Numbered from the stretch's first letter, positions 1 through 11,016 are shown. The stretch is DNA of 64,000 bases from an uncultured Marinobacter sp. (GCF_947488835.1 NZ_CANLBK010000001.1:558001-622000); one strand, 5' to 3'. The notes: generated from the letters alone by a model not told the origin. Translations and numbers: made by a program.

Positions 1-2873
1 TCGCCAAGATCGTCTTCGTGAATCTCGGAAAGCGGTGGTTTTACGACGGTATCCCGAACTTCTTCGGAAGCGATAGGCAGATCCTCATCGAGAAGGCTTT
101 CGTCAGCTTCTGACTCCAGCGCGTCCTCAAGCCCGAGTTCATCTTCCAGAGACAACTCATCATCCAGAGAGAGTTCATCCCCTTCCAGACTATCGCTGTC
201 GCTCTCAGCCGCATCGGAGAACTCTTCCATCAAGGCAAGGTCTTCATCCGATACATCCAGCTCAAGATCATCAAGCGTCGATTCTTCCATCTCTTCGCCA
301 GCCAGCTCGTCGTCTTCACCGGCGACTTTGTCCAGCTCGGCATCCAGTTCGTCCAGGAAGCTTTCATCGAGGGAATCAAGATCCAGGCTTTCGACATCCG
401 CTTCCACTTCCGACTCGTCTGCAGTCTCAGGCTCTATCTTGAAATCGGAATCGAGAGCATCATCAAGCTCCAGAGCACTCTCTGGAGATTCATCGGAATC
501 GTCCAGATCTATCTCAAGAGATGAAAAGTCACTCTCCTCCGCAACGCCTGACTCTTCGTCATCGGCTTTGGGTAACTCAAGGCCTGACAAATCGTATTCG
601 ATCGGGTCGTCGGATTTATTCTTTTCTTCGGTGTCCAGCGCATCGAGATCGAAGTCAGCAAGATCGGCGTCGAAATCACCGAATTCGTTTTCAACCTGTT
701 CCTCGCGGGCTGACTCAGCCTGATCGGACAAAAGCTCATCGGAAAGAGGTGCTGGCGTCTCAAGTTCTTCGCCGAAGGAGTCGGAACGAAGCTGGGATTC
801 AAGATCATCAATGCTAGGCATTGACTCAGCCTCTTCAAGGCGAGCGCTAAGCTCGTTCGCCTGGGCCAAAGCCTCGTCATCGTTCAGCGTTTGAATTTCA
901 CCAAACTGCTTTTCGAAGGATTCGCGATCCCGGTTGTCGGCATACACTCCAAGAAGCTTCAAACGCAGATCTGTGCGGCTTGGCTCTTTGGAAATCGCAG
1001 CTTCCAGAACCTGTGCTGCCTGATCGTAGCGACCGTAAGCTACGTAGGTGTCAGCCTCTTCTAGAGCATCGCTGGCAACTTCGCTCTGAACAGGCTCTTC
1101 GTCGTCCAGGGTCAGATCAAAGGTATCTTCGGGCCCCTCAGGGTCATTGTTCAGCTGCTCGTAAAATGCCTTCTCTCTGTTCGCACTGCGTCGCGCAAGA
1201 AGCAGAAGAAGCAGGAGCAAAAGAATCAGGCCGCCACCAAGGGCAATCTGATACACCGTATTGCCAGTGATGGCATCGATGATATTTCCGGGAAAGCCCT
1301 TTTCAACAACGGGTGCAGGTTTTGGCTGGGGCTTGGCTTCAGCAGCGTCTGTCTCTGCAGGCTGAGCTGGCTGCTCTGACGGCTCGCCAGTGACAGGCAT
1401 TGCCTCACCGCCGGCGACATCTGTTTCCTGGCCAACCTCGGTCACATCCCCAGTCGGCTCGGAATCAGAAGTGATATCCGTCGCTTCTGTCTCACTTGTG
1501 GCCTCACCTGAGGTCTCAGCCTGGTCAGCCGCCCCTTCCATGCCGGCAGGGTCAGTTTCAGCTGCTGATTGTTCTTGTCCAGCTTCACCAGCCAGCTCAG
1601 TTTCAGCGGCGTCTTCTGCAGTTTCACCTTGCTCAGGTTCTGCTGCCGTTTCACCTTGCTCGGGTGCGGTGTCACTCTCAACAGCGGTCGAATCAACTCC
1701 AGCTGTGTCTGCCACTGGTGCTGTTTCAGCTTCAACCATGGCGTCGCCAGCAGCTGCACCTTGCTGCATTTCTGCTAGCTGAGTATTTTTTAGTTCAAGC
1801 AGACGCTGAAGGGTTTGTACCTGGTCTTGAAGGTCGTCAACACGGGTATTAAGCTCGTCGTTCTCACGGCGCGTGCTTTCGAGCTGCTCCATGACTACGG
1901 CAGAACCTGCATCGACACCTCCGGCAAGTTGGCCATCACCACCAGCAGAACCGCCATCAACCTGGCTGCGGTTACCTTCATCGTCGGCAACCAGCAGTTT
2001 GAGCTCGTCTCCACCAGCCTGACTTGCACCAGCAACGCCCGCAGCAGACTGCTGGGCGACTGTTGCGTCAACGGTGCGCTTAGGCTGCTGGAACTCCTGA
2101 TTCTGCTGAGCCACCGCACGGGTTGCCTCAGCACGACTGCGATTGCGGATTTGATCCGCTGTTGGAACACGAAGAACCTGGCCCCGCTTCAGCCGGTTGA
2201 TATTGTTACCAATAAACGCGTCGGGGTTCAGATCCTGTAACGCCAACATTACCTGCTGCATGGACAGGCTATTATCAGGGCGAACGGTAGCTGCGATCGT
2301 CCAGAGCGTATCGGCAGGGCCTGTGGGCCCAAAGGTGCCTGAGCCATACCCACTGCTTCGGGGCTGCTCTACCCTGGCTTGACGCCGAACTGACTCAGCA
2401 CTGCGCCCCGCAGTAGCGGGACGAGATTGTGCAGAAGGTGTTCGTACTTGTTCTGCAACGCCAGAATCTTCAGCAAAAACTGGGGGATCCACAAGAACTG
2501 CGTACTCACGCATGATCCGACCGTTAGGCCAGGTCAGTTCCAACAGAAAATTGAGGTACGGCTCTCTCAACGGCTCCCGGGAGGATACATTCACAACCAG
2601 GCTGCCATCAGGGCTCGTAGCTACATTAAAACGGAGCTTGCCAACAAATTGGCCCCGTTGCAGACCCAGTCTCTGATATGCCCTTTCTGGAGCGATGTTC
2701 ACAAACACATCTCCGGGATCAACACCCCGGCTTTGTGGCAGAACAATTTCCGCATCCATTGGCTCATTCAGATAGGACTGAAGTTCAATCTCACCCAGTC
2801 CCAGGGCTTGAGCGACGCCAGATCCGAGTCCTCCGGCCAACGCCAATGCAACCGCAAGCTTGCGTACCTTCAT
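1..2873 (-). CDS. fimV: FimV, polar hub / type IV pilus assembly protein (C-terminus cut by window edge)
   Basis: FimV is an inner-membrane peptidoglycan-binding protein that organises the cell pole and supports type IV pilus and type II secretion assembly. About 957 residues are visible. Reading from the ATG at 2873 there is a signal peptide ending near AQA (residue 22), the conserved FimV N-terminal domain (motif IELQSYLNEP), a LysM-like region around residues 170-233, a coiled coil near 330-367, a Thr/Glu/Ala-rich linker, one leucine-rich transmembrane helix at about 537-559 and a TPR-like stretch near 596-640. A very acidic Asp/Glu/Ser-rich cytoplasmic part follows and runs off the left edge. 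A good ribosome site (AAAGGA, six bases) precedes the ATG. Downstream of asd and leuB is the usual place for fimV in pseudomonad-like genomes. The family call is certain; only the C-terminal FimV motif cannot be seen. Confidence 0.95.
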   Translation of the reverse strand, partial: MKVRKLAVALALAGGLGSGVAQALGLGEIELQSYLNEPMDAEIVLPQSRGVDPGDVFVNIAPERAYQRLGLQRGQFVGKLRFNVATSPDGSLVVNVSSREPLREPYLNFLLELTWPNGRIMREYAVLVDPPVFAEDSGVAEQVRTPSAQSRPATAGRSAESVRRQARVEQPRSSGYGSGTFGPTGPADTLWTIAATVRPDNSLSMQQVMLALQDLNPDAFIGNNINRLKRGQVLRVPTADQIRNRSRAEATRAVAQQNQEFQQPKRTVDATVAQQSAAGVAGASQAGGDELKLLVADDEGNRSQVDGGSAGGDGQLAGGVDAGSAVVMEQLESTRRENDELNTRVDDLQDQVQTLQRLLELKNTQLAEMQQGAAAGDAMVEAETAPVADTAGVDSTAVESDTAPEQGETAAEPEQGETAEDAAETELAGEAGQEQSAAETDPAGMEGAADQAETSGEATSETEATDITSDSEPTGDVTEVGQETDVAGGEAMPVTGEPSEQPAQPAETDAAEAKPQPKPAPVVEKGFPGNIIDAITGNTVYQIALGGGLILLLLLLLLLARRSANREKAFYEQLNNDPEGPEDTFDLTLDDEEPVQSEVASDALEEADTYVAYGRYDQAAQVLEAAISKEPSRTDLRLKLLGVYADNRDRESFEKQFGEIQTLNDDEALAQANELSARLEEAESMPSIDDLESQLRSDSFGEELETPAPLSDELLSDQAESAREEQVENEFGDFDADLADFDLDALDTEEKNKSDDPIEYDLSGLELPKADDEESGVAEESDFSSLEIDLDDSDESPESALELDDALDSDFKIEPETADESEVEADVESLDLDSLDESFLDELDAELDKVAGEDDELAGEEMEESTLDDLELDVSDEDLALMEEFSDAAESDSDSLEGDELSLDDELSLEDELGLEDALESEADESLLDEDLPIASEEVRDTVVKPPLSEIHEDDLG

Positions 2874-3185
2874 GCTTTTTCCTTTCAAGTCTCCGTTATC
2901 CGCGACTGTTTTTTAAACAGAACCGGACGAGGTAGGGTGACTTCCGTCTGGATAATTCCCGATTAATATGTCGCGTTTTCAGTTCTTAGCCCGGCAAGTA
3001 TTGTTGATAAAGCCTCTTTTATCAATCAATCAGCCGCAATCCTTGCACCAAATATTTATCAGTTGCACGGAACTCTCTATTAGCCCTGAAAATAACAGGG
3101 GCGGAGCCTGAAATCAGCCTCCGCCCCCTAACCGGCTTCCTGAAACCGGACACAGTTGGCATTTATTGCCTCTGTGTAACAATTC
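2874..3185. other. Intergenic region between asd and fimV
   Basis: This 312-base gap separates asd from fimV, both on the minus strand. It holds the asd terminator hairpin at 3098-3127 and then AT-rich DNA that should carry the fimV promoter. I see no convincing open reading frame or structured RNA in the rest. Confidence 0.6.
3090..3127 (-). terminator. Probable terminator after asd
   Basis: A nine-base perfect stem (GGGGCGGAG at 3098-3106 with CTCCGCCCC at 3119-3127) encloses a second short stem (CTGA/TCAG). On the minus strand it lies 59 bases after the asd stop and is followed by a T-rich stretch. The T run is interrupted, so efficiency is uncertain. Confidence 0.65.
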
Positions 3186-4301
3186 TTAACGTTCCTGAAG
3201 GATTCGCAACATGCGGCGCAAGGGCTCAGCAGCACCCCACAACAGTTGATCGCCTACTGTAAACGCAGAAATATACTCCGGTCCCATGGCCAATTTACGG
3301 ATTCGACCAATGGGGATGCTCAGAGTACCGGTCACCTTTGCAGGCGTCAGTTCCGTAACGCTTGCATCACGCTCGTTGGGAATTACTTTAACCCAGTCGT
3401 TAGCCTTCGCCAGAATTGATTCAATTTGCGAAACCGACAGATCTTTCTTGAGCTTGATGGTTAGCGCCTGGCTGTGAGAGCGCATGGCTCCAATCCGCAC
3501 GCAAATGCCATCAATAGGAATCGGGTTATCTGTCCGACCAAGAATTTTATTGGTCTCCACCCCTGCTTTCCACTCTTCCTTGCTCATGCCGTTATCAAGC
3601 TGCTTATCGATAAACGGTATCAAGCTGCCCGCCAAGGGCACCTGAAAATGCTCAGTAGGAAACGTATCTGAGCGCATGGCATCAGTGATCTTGCGGTCAA
3701 TATCCAGAATCGCGGAAGACGGGCTTGCAAGCTCATCACCCACACTGCGGTTGAGCTCACCCATCTGGTTAAGCAATTCACGCATATTCTGAGCACCGGA
3801 GCCAGAAGCAGCCTGATAGGTCATGGGGGAAACCCATTCAATCAGATCCTGTTCGAGCAGACCGCCAAGCGCAAGCATCATCAGGCTCACTGTGCAGTTG
3901 CCCCCGATATAATCCTTAACACCGAGCTTTAACGCATCGTCAATAACGTTGCGGTTTACCGGATCCAACACAATGACAGAATGATCTGCCATACGCAGCG
4001 TGGAAGCAGCATCGATCCAGTAGCCTTCCCAGCCTGCATCACGCAGCTTCTGATAGACCGCACCGGTGTAGTCGCCACCCTGACAAGTGAGGATCACATC
4101 CAGAGTTTTGAGGGTTTCGATATCAAACGCATCCTGCAAGGGAGGCACACCCTCCTTGCCCACATCCGGCGCTGGCTGACCAGCTTGAGAGGTGGTGAAA
4201 AATACCGGATCGATATCAGCAAAATCATTTTCTTCGCGCATGCGCTGCATGAGGACAGAGCCCACCATACCGCGCCAACCTACAAGTCCAACTCGCTTCA
4301 T
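3186..4301 (-). CDS. asd: Aspartate-semialdehyde dehydrogenase
   Basis: Asd reduces aspartyl-4-phosphate to aspartate semialdehyde with NADPH, the branch point to lysine, diaminopimelate, threonine and methionine. The 371-residue length fits the gammaproteobacterial family. The NADP-binding motif GWRGMVG is at residues 8-14 and the catalytic cysteine is C136 in GGNCTVSL. The gene sits 112 bases after leuB on the same strand, the usual order in pseudomonad-like genomes. A strong hairpin follows the stop. I see no usg-1-like second Asd copy before fimV. Confidence 0.97.
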   Translation of the reverse strand: MKRVGLVGWRGMVGSVLMQRMREENDFADIDPVFFTTSQAGQPAPDVGKEGVPPLQDAFDIETLKTLDVILTCQGGDYTGAVYQKLRDAGWEGYWIDAASTLRMADHSVIVLDPVNRNVIDDALKLGVKDYIGGNCTVSLMMLALGGLLEQDLIEWVSPMTYQAASGSGAQNMRELLNQMGELNRSVGDELASPSSAILDIDRKITDAMRSDTFPTEHFQVPLAGSLIPFIDKQLDNGMSKEEWKAGVETNKILGRTDNPIPIDGICVRIGAMRSHSQALTIKLKKDLSVSQIESILAKANDWVKVIPNERDASVTELTPAKVTGTLSIPIGRIRKLAMGPEYISAFTVGDQLLWGAAEPLRRMLRILQER

Positions 4302-4413
4302 GTGCGACCTTTGAACCTCGCTTTATGCCCGCCCTCAGCCTATATCGCTGGCGGGGACAGGATGAATGTTCCCGCAGCAACCGCATCGTGTTGCTGTCGG
4401 GGATGATCGAAAT

Positions 4414-5487
4414 TTACAGGGCAGCCAGTACCGCATCACCCATTTCACGGGTTGAAACCCGGGTTCCGCCTTCCGACATAATATCGGCTGTACGCAGCCC
4501 CTGGTCCAACACCTTATGTACAGCCGCTTCAATTGCCGCTCCTGCCGGTTCTTCATCCAGACTGTACCGCAACATCATTGCGGCACTGATAATCGTTGCC
4601 AACGGATTGGCAATGCCTTTACCGGCTATGTCCGGCGCAGAACCATGGCAAGGCTCATACATACCTTGCTTTTCGGAGTTCAGCGATGCCGATGGCAACA
4701 TACCAATGGAGCCTGTCAGCATGGCCGCTTCATCTGAAAGAATATCACCAAACATGTTACCAGTCACAATCACGTCGAACTGTTTGGGTGCACGAACCAA
4801 CTGCATGGCTGCGTTATCCACGTACATATGGGACAGCTCGACATCCGGATACTCGCTCTTCAGCTCGTTCATAATCTCGCGCCACAGCACGGTCACTTCA
4901 AGCACATTAGCTTTGTCTACGGAGCATAGCTTTTTGCCCCGTTGCTGGGCTGCTTCAAACGCAACCCGGCCAATACGACGGATCTCGGTCTCGGTATAGG
5001 CGTAGGTGTTGTAGCCCTGGCGCTCGCCACTCTCTAGCTGGCGCACACCCCGTGGCTGGCCGAAGTAAATACCACCGGTAAGCTCACGCACAATCATGAT
5101 ATCCAGACCCGAAACCACCTCAGGCTTGAGAGAGGATGCGGACGCCAGCTGTGGGTAAAGAATAGCTGGCCGCAGATTGGCAAACAGCTTCAAGTTGGAA
5201 CGCAAACCCAGCAATCCTTTCTCGGGCCGCTTGGCCATTGGAAGCGCATCCCACTTGGGGCCGCCAACTGCGCCCAACAAGATGGCATCAGCCCTACGCG
5301 CCTTCTCAAGAGTCTCATCCGGTAACGGATTATCTTCTTCGTCCAGAGCTGCCCCTCCAACGAGGCCTGTCTCAAACGTTAGCTTAAGGTCAAACTTTTC
5401 ATTGATAGCACGCAGGATCTTTTCTGCCTCTGTAACAATTTCCGGGCCTATGCCGTCACCCGGCAAAAGAAGTACTGTTCTGGACAT
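4414..5487 (-). CDS. leuB: 3-isopropylmalate dehydrogenase
   Basis: LeuB oxidatively decarboxylates 3-isopropylmalate to 2-oxoisocaproate with NAD, the third step of leucine synthesis. It begins with the family signature [13 protein letters not shown], and the isopropylmalate dehydrogenase segments [10 protein letters not shown] and VDNAAMQL are present. The length of 357 residues is normal. It lies 124 bases after leuD and reads in the same direction, so leuC-leuD-leuB-asd probably form one transcription unit or closely linked ones. Confidence 0.97.
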   Translation of the reverse strand: MSRTVLLLPGDGIGPEIVTEAEKILRAINEKFDLKLTFETGLVGGAALDEEDNPLPDETLEKARRADAILLGAVGGPKWDALPMAKRPEKGLLGLRSNLKLFANLRPAILYPQLASASSLKPEVVSGLDIMIVRELTGGIYFGQPRGVRQLESGERQGYNTYAYTETEIRRIGRVAFEAAQQRGKKLCSVDKANVLEVTVLWREIMNELKSEYPDVELSHMYVDNAAMQLVRAPKQFDVIVTGNMFGDILSDEAAMLTGSIGMLPSASLNSEKQGMYEPCHGSAPDIAGKGIANPLATIISAAMMLRYSLDEEPAGAAIEAAVHKVLDQGLRTADIMSEGGTRVSTREMGDAVLAAL

Positions 5488-5611
5488 GATGCGCTTCCAA
5501 ATCTTGATAAGCCGTCCCTGACCAGGTCGGCGAATTAAAAATTGCCGGGTGTGGTACTACGCACCCGGACTGTTACGAGCTTCAGCTTTTACGCAGTAAA
5601 CCTGAAAGCCT

Positions 5612-6259
5612 TTACTGGCCAGCACCGAACAACCAAGGTGCCGTTTTGCGGCGCTGATTTTCATATGACTTGATCAGTTCTGCATCTTCCAGCGTCACCC
5701 CAATATCATCCAACCCATTCAACAAACAATGACGACGGAAATCATCCACATCAAAGCCGAAGGATTCGCCAGATGGCGTGATCACTGTTTTTGCCTCCAG
5801 ATCCACAGTCAATTGATAGCCTTCCGAAACCTCAGCCTCTTCAAACAACTGGTCTACAGCTTTCTCTTCAAGAACAATTGGTAACAAGCCATTCTTAAAG
5901 CAGTTATTGTAGAAAATATCTGCAAAGCTTGGAGCGATAATAACTCGAAACCCATAGTCATCAAGTGCCCAGGGAGCGTGCTCACGACTCGACCCGCAAC
6001 CGAAATTGCTGCGAGCCAACAAAACACTTGCACCCTTGTAACGGGACTGATTAAGCACAAAATCCGGATTCAGCGGGCGTTGGGAGCTGTCTTGATCCGG
6101 CTTGCCTTCGTCAAGATAGCGCAGCTCATCAAACAGATTCGGGCCAAAGCCCGTGCGCTTGATGGATTTCAAAAACTGCTTGGGAATAATCATGTCCGTA
6201 TCCACGTTGGAACGGTCCATGGGGGCCACAAGGCCCTGGTGTTGCGTAAATGCGCGCAT
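5612..6259 (-). CDS. leuD: 3-isopropylmalate dehydratase small subunit
   Basis: LeuD is the swivel-domain subunit that pairs with LeuC to isomerise 2-isopropylmalate to 3-isopropylmalate. The 215-residue protein shows the small-subunit motifs [14 protein letters not shown] near the N-terminus and [14 protein letters not shown] in the middle. It starts 21 bases after leuC, consistent with coupled expression of the two subunits. Confidence 0.97.
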   Translation of the reverse strand: MRAFTQHQGLVAPMDRSNVDTDMIIPKQFLKSIKRTGFGPNLFDELRYLDEGKPDQDSSQRPLNPDFVLNQSRYKGASVLLARSNFGCGSSREHAPWALDDYGFRVIIAPSFADIFYNNCFKNGLLPIVLEEKAVDQLFEEAEVSEGYQLTVDLEAKTVITPSGESFGFDVDDFRRHCLLNGLDDIGVTLEDAELIKSYENQRRKTAPWLFGAGQ

Positions 6260-6280
6260 GGTTCAGTTCTCTCCTGTGGC

Positions 6281-7699
6281 TCAGTTCAGCAATTCGCGAA
6301 CATCAACAAAATGACCAGCGATTGCGGCAGCGGCTGCCATCGCGGGGCTCACCAAATGGGTACGCCCGCCAAAGCCTTGCCGGCCCTCAAAGTTACGGTT
6401 GGAAGTGGATGCACAGTGCTCACCCTGCCCAAGTTTGTCGGCGTTCATCGCCAGACACATGGAACAGCCCGGGTCGCGCCACTCAAGGCCAGCATCCAGG
6501 AAGATACGATCCAGCCCTTCCTCTTCCGCCTGGGCTTTTACCAAACCGGAGCCCGGCACAACCATCGCCTGCATGAGGCTATCCGCTACTTTGCGGCCTT
6601 TTACCACCGCAGCCGCTTCGCGCAAGTCTTCAATACGGCTGTTGGTGCAAGAGCCAATAAATACCCTGTCGAGCTTTATGTCGGTAATTGCCTGATTTGC
6701 CTCCAGGCCCATATATTTCAGTGCCCGCTCAATGCCCTCGCGCTTGATAGGATCTTCTTCTTTGGCTGGGTCTGGCACATTACCCGTAACATCAGCCACC
6801 ATTTCCGGAGACGTACCCCAGCTTACCTGCGGCATGATCGCCGAGCCGTCCAGCTCAACCACCTTGTCGAATTCGGCATTCAAATCGCTGTGCAGCGTGC
6901 GCCAGTGTTTAACGGCGGCGTCCCAGTTTTCACCGGTCGGTGAAAAAGGGCGACCTTTCACATAGTCGATCGTGGTGCCGTCTACGGCAACCATGCCAAC
7001 TCTTGCGCCGGCTTCAATCGCCATGTTGCACACGGTCATCCGACCTTCCATGCTCATGTTCTGAAGTACCTCACCACCAAACTCGATGGCGTGGCCAGTG
7101 CCGCCGGCGGTGCCAATTTTACCAATAATCGCCAGCACCACATCTTTGGCGGTAACGCCTATCCCTAACTTGCCGTCTACCTTCACCAGCATATTCTTCA
7201 TCTTCTGCTGAACCAGGCACTGGGTAGCCAGCACGTGCTCAACTTCGGATGTCCCTATACCGTGGGCAAGACAACCAAACGCGCCGTGAGTAGAAGTATG
7301 GGAGTCCCCGCACACAATGGTCATGCCGGGCAAAGTGGCGCCTTGTTCGGGCCCAATCACATGAACGATACCCTGGCGTTTATCCATGATCTTGAATTCA
7401 AGAATGCCGAACTCATCACAGTTCTTGCCCAGGGTTTCCACCTGAATGCGCGAAACCGGATCGACAATACCCTCAATACCCTTTGCACGGTCCGTGGTCG
7501 GAACGTTGTGGTCGGGTGTTGCCAGGTTCGCATCGATACGCCAAGGCGCACGATTGGCCAAACGCAGCCCCTCGAATGCCTGAGGTGAAGTCACCTCGTG
7601 CAACAACTGACGATCAATGTAAATCAATGCGGAGCCGTCGTCCCGCTGCTTCACCAGATGGTCGTCCCACAATTTATCGTATAACGTCTTGCCCGCCAT
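6281..7699 (-). CDS. leuC: 3-isopropylmalate dehydratase large subunit
   Basis: LeuC carries the 4Fe-4S cluster of isopropylmalate isomerase. The aconitase-family cysteines are visible in [14 protein letters not shown] and in [11 protein letters not shown], and the 472-residue length is standard. It is the first gene of the leuCDB run and is transcribed away from a LysR regulator 178 bases upstream. The shared intergenic region has short palindromes that could be operator sites. Confidence 0.97.
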   Translation of the reverse strand: MAGKTLYDKLWDDHLVKQRDDGSALIYIDRQLLHEVTSPQAFEGLRLANRAPWRIDANLATPDHNVPTTDRAKGIEGIVDPVSRIQVETLGKNCDEFGILEFKIMDKRQGIVHVIGPEQGATLPGMTIVCGDSHTSTHGAFGCLAHGIGTSEVEHVLATQCLVQQKMKNMLVKVDGKLGIGVTAKDVVLAIIGKIGTAGGTGHAIEFGGEVLQNMSMEGRMTVCNMAIEAGARVGMVAVDGTTIDYVKGRPFSPTGENWDAAVKHWRTLHSDLNAEFDKVVELDGSAIMPQVSWGTSPEMVADVTGNVPDPAKEEDPIKREGIERALKYMGLEANQAITDIKLDRVFIGSCTNSRIEDLREAAAVVKGRKVADSLMQAMVVPGSGLVKAQAEEEGLDRIFLDAGLEWRDPGCSMCLAMNADKLGQGEHCASTSNRNFEGRQGFGGRTHLVSPAMAAAAAIAGHFVDVRELLN

Positions 7700-7746
7700 G
7701 ATTCTCTCTCACTCTCTGGAGGTACAGTTTCTAAAGCTATCGCTGG

Positions 7747-7796
7747 GTATTCGTATCCAATACTTAAGCCATCATACCGCCTGGGTTAGAATAACC
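7747..7796. promoter_or_regulatory. Candidate LysR operator sites between leuC and the LysR gene
   Basis: Two dyads lie in the divergent leuC/lysR region. One is GTATT-N7-AATAC at 7747-7763, which fits the T-N11-A pattern of LysR-type sites. The other is GGTTA-GAA-TAACC at 7784-7796. A weaker copy of the second (GGTTA then TAGCC) lies near 7833-7847. Regulation is inferred from position only. Confidence 0.4.
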
Positions 7797-7877
7797 GCAA
7801 TTCATGTTTGTCATTCATCGCATTCCATTTGGTTATGCTGTAGCCTTTTCTTAAAAAGCTACGCCGGAGCATAAATC

Positions 7878-8804
7878 GTGGATTCAAACGCACTCAAAGC
7901 ATTCCTGACCATCGTCGATCAAGGCTCATTTTCAGAAGCGGCTGAACAGCTCCATATCACCCAGCCAGCCATCAGCAAACGCCTGGCTGCCTTGGAGAAC
8001 CAACTCGATACAACATTGATCGACCGCAGCCACCGGCTAATTCGCCTTACCGACACCGGAAACAGACTCCTGCCCCACGCGCGAAAAATCCTCGACGAAA
8101 TTCACAATGCGCGCGTTGCCTTATCGCCTGATTCAGAGTTGCTCGAGGGCGAACTACAGATTATTGCCAGCCACCATATAGGCCTTCACCATCTGCCTAA
8201 ATGGTTACGCCGCTTCAAACGTGAATACCCGCAGATAACCATAAACCTGCAGTTTATGGAATCCGATGCGGCCTACGAGCAAATGCGCAAGCGTAATGCC
8301 GAACTGGCATTTGTTACCCTGAGCGACAGCATGCTGCCAAGCTTTCATGTATTCGCCCAGTGGCCCGACCCCATGGCCTTTGTAGTAGGCACCGACCACC
8401 CTTTGGCGGAACTGGAAGCCCCCAAGCTTGCCGACCTGGCACAACACCCGGCCTTGCTGCCAGACACCTCTACCTCAACGTATCGCGTTGTGAGCCGGTT
8501 ATTCCTTGAAGCAAATCTGCCCCTGAACCCACAAATGCCCACCAACTACCTGGAAACCCTGAAAATGATGACCAGCGTTGGCCTCGGGTGGAGCGTATTA
8601 CCACTGCGCATGGCAGATGAAAGCCTGAAAGTGCTTGGAGGAGTTTTGGAAAAAGGAAAGGACACAGGCAATTCGGTTACCCGAGTTCTCGGCGGTATCG
8701 GCCTGACTGACCGGCAGCCCGGGAACGCCGCGAAGGCGCTGTTGAAGATTGTTCAAGAAGAAGAGGTAGCGGGAAAGCACCAAGTGGATTCGCTGAAGCT
8801 TTGA
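7878..8804 (+). CDS. LysR-type transcriptional regulator next to leuCDB
   Basis: A 308-residue LysR regulator with the winged-helix domain in residues 1-60 (SFSEAAEQLHITQPAISKRL) and a periplasmic-binding-like effector domain from about residue 90. It starts at GTG with GGAG eight bases upstream. Divergent orientation from leuC suggests it controls the leucine genes and itself, as LysR regulators often do with the adjacent operon. The effector (perhaps 2-isopropylmalate or leucine) cannot be read from the sequence. No recognised symbol is assigned. Confidence 0.9.
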   Translation: MDSNALKAFLTIVDQGSFSEAAEQLHITQPAISKRLAALENQLDTTLIDRSHRLIRLTDTGNRLLPHARKILDEIHNARVALSPDSELLEGELQIIASHHIGLHHLPKWLRRFKREYPQITINLQFMESDAAYEQMRKRNAELAFVTLSDSMLPSFHVFAQWPDPMAFVVGTDHPLAELEAPKLADLAQHPALLPDTSTSTYRVVSRLFLEANLPLNPQMPTNYLETLKMMTSVGLGWSVLPLRMADESLKVLGGVLEKGKDTGNSVTRVLGGIGLTDRQPGNAAKALLKIVQEEEVAGKHQVDSLKL

Positions 8805-8843
8805 ATAACTGCAGCCTTGGTAGGATAAACCACAAGCTATGGT

Positions 8844-8954
8844 GATCCAGTCAGGTGAAGCTGTTCAAAAATCTGGAGCGCCAAGGACGGCGCGACGAAG
8901 CCCTACACGGACGTATTCACGGGCGTTTTTTGAACAGCTTCACCTGACCGGATC
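8844..8954. repeat. Inverted-repeat element, possibly MITE/REP-like
   Basis: Two 28-base arms, 8844-8871 and 8927-8954, are inverted copies with 27 of 28 identical bases. They flank a 55-base GC-rich core. The element sits between the convergent lysR and aroC genes, and the arms end in A/T tracts facing the core, so a transcript from either strand would fold into a long hairpin. I recall similar GAACAGCTTC-containing palindromes in Marinobacter genomes, but copy number cannot be tested here. No coding capacity is seen. Confidence 0.7.
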
Positions 8955-8975
8955 GCTTCGCCAAAATTACCAAGC

Positions 8976-10070
8976 CTAAAGCTGCCCAATAACCGGCGTA
9001 GCAACAGAAACATCCCCATTCTGACCACGATGACGCAAATAATGATCCATCAACACAATGGCCATCATCGCCTCCGCAATCGGCGTCGCACGAATACCCA
9101 CACAAGGATCGTGCCGCCCAGTGGTAATAACCTCCACCGGATTGCCATGCACATCAATACTGCGGCCCGGCAAACGCAAACTCGACGTCGGCTTGAGCGC
9201 AATACTGGCAAGAATCGGCTGCCCGGAAGAAATGCCACCCAGTACACCGCCAGCATGGTTCGACAAAAAGCCTTCAGGCGTCATTTCATCACGGTGCTCA
9301 GTACCCTTTTGAGCGATACACCCAAAGCCCGCACCTATCTCAACTCCCTTCACCGCATTAATGCTCATCAGCGCGTGGGCCAAATCCGCATCCAAACGAT
9401 CAAAAACCGGCTCGCCCAACCCGGGAGGCACACCCTCGGCTACAACATTAATACGCGCGCCAATAGAATCCCCTTCCTTACGAAGCGCATCCATATAGGC
9501 CTCCATCTCCGGAACCTTATCGACATCAGGACAGAAAAACGGGTTTAGATGCACCTGATCCCAATCAAGCTTCTCCGCACGCACTGGCCCAAGCTCTGAC
9601 AAGTATCCGCGAATACGGATACCCAGGCGCTCCTGCAAAAACTTCCGGGCCACAGCACCCGCGGCAACACGCATCGCCGTTTCGCGGGCTGAAGATCGGC
9701 CACCACCACGATAGTCCCGAATGCCGTATTTATGGGCATAGGTGTAATCAGCGTGTGCCGGGCGGAACTGTTCAGAAATTTTTGAATAGTCCTTGGAGCG
9801 CTGATCTGTGTTCTCAATAATCAGACCAATGGGCGTACCCGTGGTTTTACCCTCAAACACTCCAGACAGAATACGAACCTCATCTGCCTCACGGCGCTGG
9901 GTTGTATGTCGGGACGTGCCCGGCTTGCGCCGATCCAGATCCGCCTGCATATCCGCTTCCGACAGCGCCAGCCCGGGAGGGCAGCCATCAATAATGCAGC
10001 CCAATGCAGCCCCGTGGCTTTCACCGAAGGTGGTCACGGTAAAGAGTTTTCCGAAAGAGTTTCCTGACAT
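8976..10070 (-). CDS. aroC: Chorismate synthase
   Basis: AroC removes phosphate from 5-enolpyruvylshikimate-3-phosphate to give chorismate, using reduced FMN. The 364-residue protein has the N-terminal GESHG motif near residue 17, the central [14 protein letters not shown] and [10 protein letters not shown] motifs, and the C-terminal GRHDPC signature. It follows prmB by 37 bases on the same strand, an order common in gammaproteobacteria. Its product also feeds pabB, found further right in this window. Confidence 0.98.
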   Translation of the reverse strand: MSGNSFGKLFTVTTFGESHGAALGCIIDGCPPGLALSEADMQADLDRRKPGTSRHTTQRREADEVRILSGVFEGKTTGTPIGLIIENTDQRSKDYSKISEQFRPAHADYTYAHKYGIRDYRGGGRSSARETAMRVAAGAVARKFLQERLGIRIRGYLSELGPVRAEKLDWDQVHLNPFFCPDVDKVPEMEAYMDALRKEGDSIGARINVVAEGVPPGLGEPVFDRLDADLAHALMSINAVKGVEIGAGFGCIAQKGTEHRDEMTPEGFLSNHAGGVLGGISSGQPILASIALKPTSSLRLPGRSIDVHGNPVEVITTGRHDPCVGIRATPIAEAMMAIVLMDHYLRHRGQNGDVSVATPVIGQL

Positions 10071-10107
10071 AATTCAATATCTTGTTAGGGCATTTGAATA
10101 ATTTGGT

Positions 10108-11016
10108 TTAACGCTTGTTTTGCCATTGGCGGAGATCCTGCTCTGTAATGGCAAACACGCCATCGCCGCCATTACTGAATTCCAGCCAAGTGAACGGGAG
10201 CTCGGGGTAGGCCTCATCCAGCGCCACCCAGCTATTCCCTACCTCGACGATCAGCAATCCGCCGGGCGTAAGATGCTCTGCTGCTCCGGCAATAATCCGG
10301 TGCGCAATATCCAGCCCATCATCACCGGCTGCCAGCCCCAGTACGGGCTCATGGTGAAACTCGTCTGGCATGTCGCCCATATCTTCCGCATCAACGTAGG
10401 GCGGATTGCTCACAATAATATCGTACTGCCCGCTGATATTTGCGAATACATCCGACTGCACAGTGCGAACCCGGCCCTGCAGTTCATGAAACTCTATATT
10501 GGATTCGGCAACTGCTAAAGCGTCTGACGATATATCAGACAAATCTACAGCAGCGTCTTCGAATACCATTGCCGCACCAATACCAATGCAACCGCTGCCA
10601 GTACAAAGATCAAGAATACGCTCAACAGGTTTGTCTCCCAGCCATGGCTGAAACCCATTCTCGATCAACTCCCCTATGGGGGAACGCGGCACCAACACAC
10701 GTTCATCCACATGAAATGGCATCCCCATAAACCAGGCTTCGCCCAAAAGGTAAGCAAGGGGAACCCGCTCATCAATGCGGCGCCGAATACGTTCAAGCAC
10801 GAGCTGCCGCTCATCTCGGGTTAACCGCGCATCCATAAACAGGGTATTGTTTTCCAGCGGCAAGTAAAGGCTGCGCATTACCAGATGCACGGCCTCATCC
10901 CATACGTTGTCTGTGCCATGGCCGAAAAAAACCGGCGCAGCTGCAAACTGCGAAGAGGCGTAGCGAAGGTAATCGCGAACGGTGTGAAGGTCTTCAATCG
11001 GGCTGGTCACAAACAC
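10108..11016 (-). CDS. prmB: Ribosomal protein L3 glutamine N5-methyltransferase
   Basis: PrmB methylates a glutamine of ribosomal protein L3 using S-adenosylmethionine. The SAM-binding motif [10 protein letters not shown] is at residues 136-145 and the substrate-binding NPPY motif at 204-207. The 302-residue length and immediate linkage to aroC favour PrmB over the release-factor enzyme PrmC. The start is GTG after AGGA; a second GTG two codons later is possible. Confidence 0.93.
   Translation of the reverse strand: MFVTSPIEDLHTVRDYLRYASSQFAAAPVFFGHGTDNVWDEAVHLVMRSLYLPLENNTLFMDARLTRDERQLVLERIRRRIDERVPLAYLLGEAWFMGMPFHVDERVLVPRSPIGELIENGFQPWLGDKPVERILDLCTGSGCIGIGAAMVFEDAAVDLSDISSDALAVAESNIEFHELQGRVRTVQSDVFANISGQYDIIVSNPPYVDAEDMGDMPDEFHHEPVLGLAAGDDGLDIAHRIIAGAAEHLTPGGLLIVEVGNSWVALDEAYPELPFTWLEFSNGGDGVFAITEQDLRQWQNKR

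Noticed and set aside
1-1800. Long Ser/Ala/Val-rich plus-strand reading frames opposite fimV
   Set aside because: They are mirror images of the acidic and Ala/Thr/Glu-rich FimV code; the minus strand gives a full FimV with signal peptide, LysM and membrane helix.
5978-6943. A 321-codon plus-strand frame opposite leuD/leuC
   Set aside because: It crosses two well-conserved genes in antisense, has no ribosome site and no recognisable domain.
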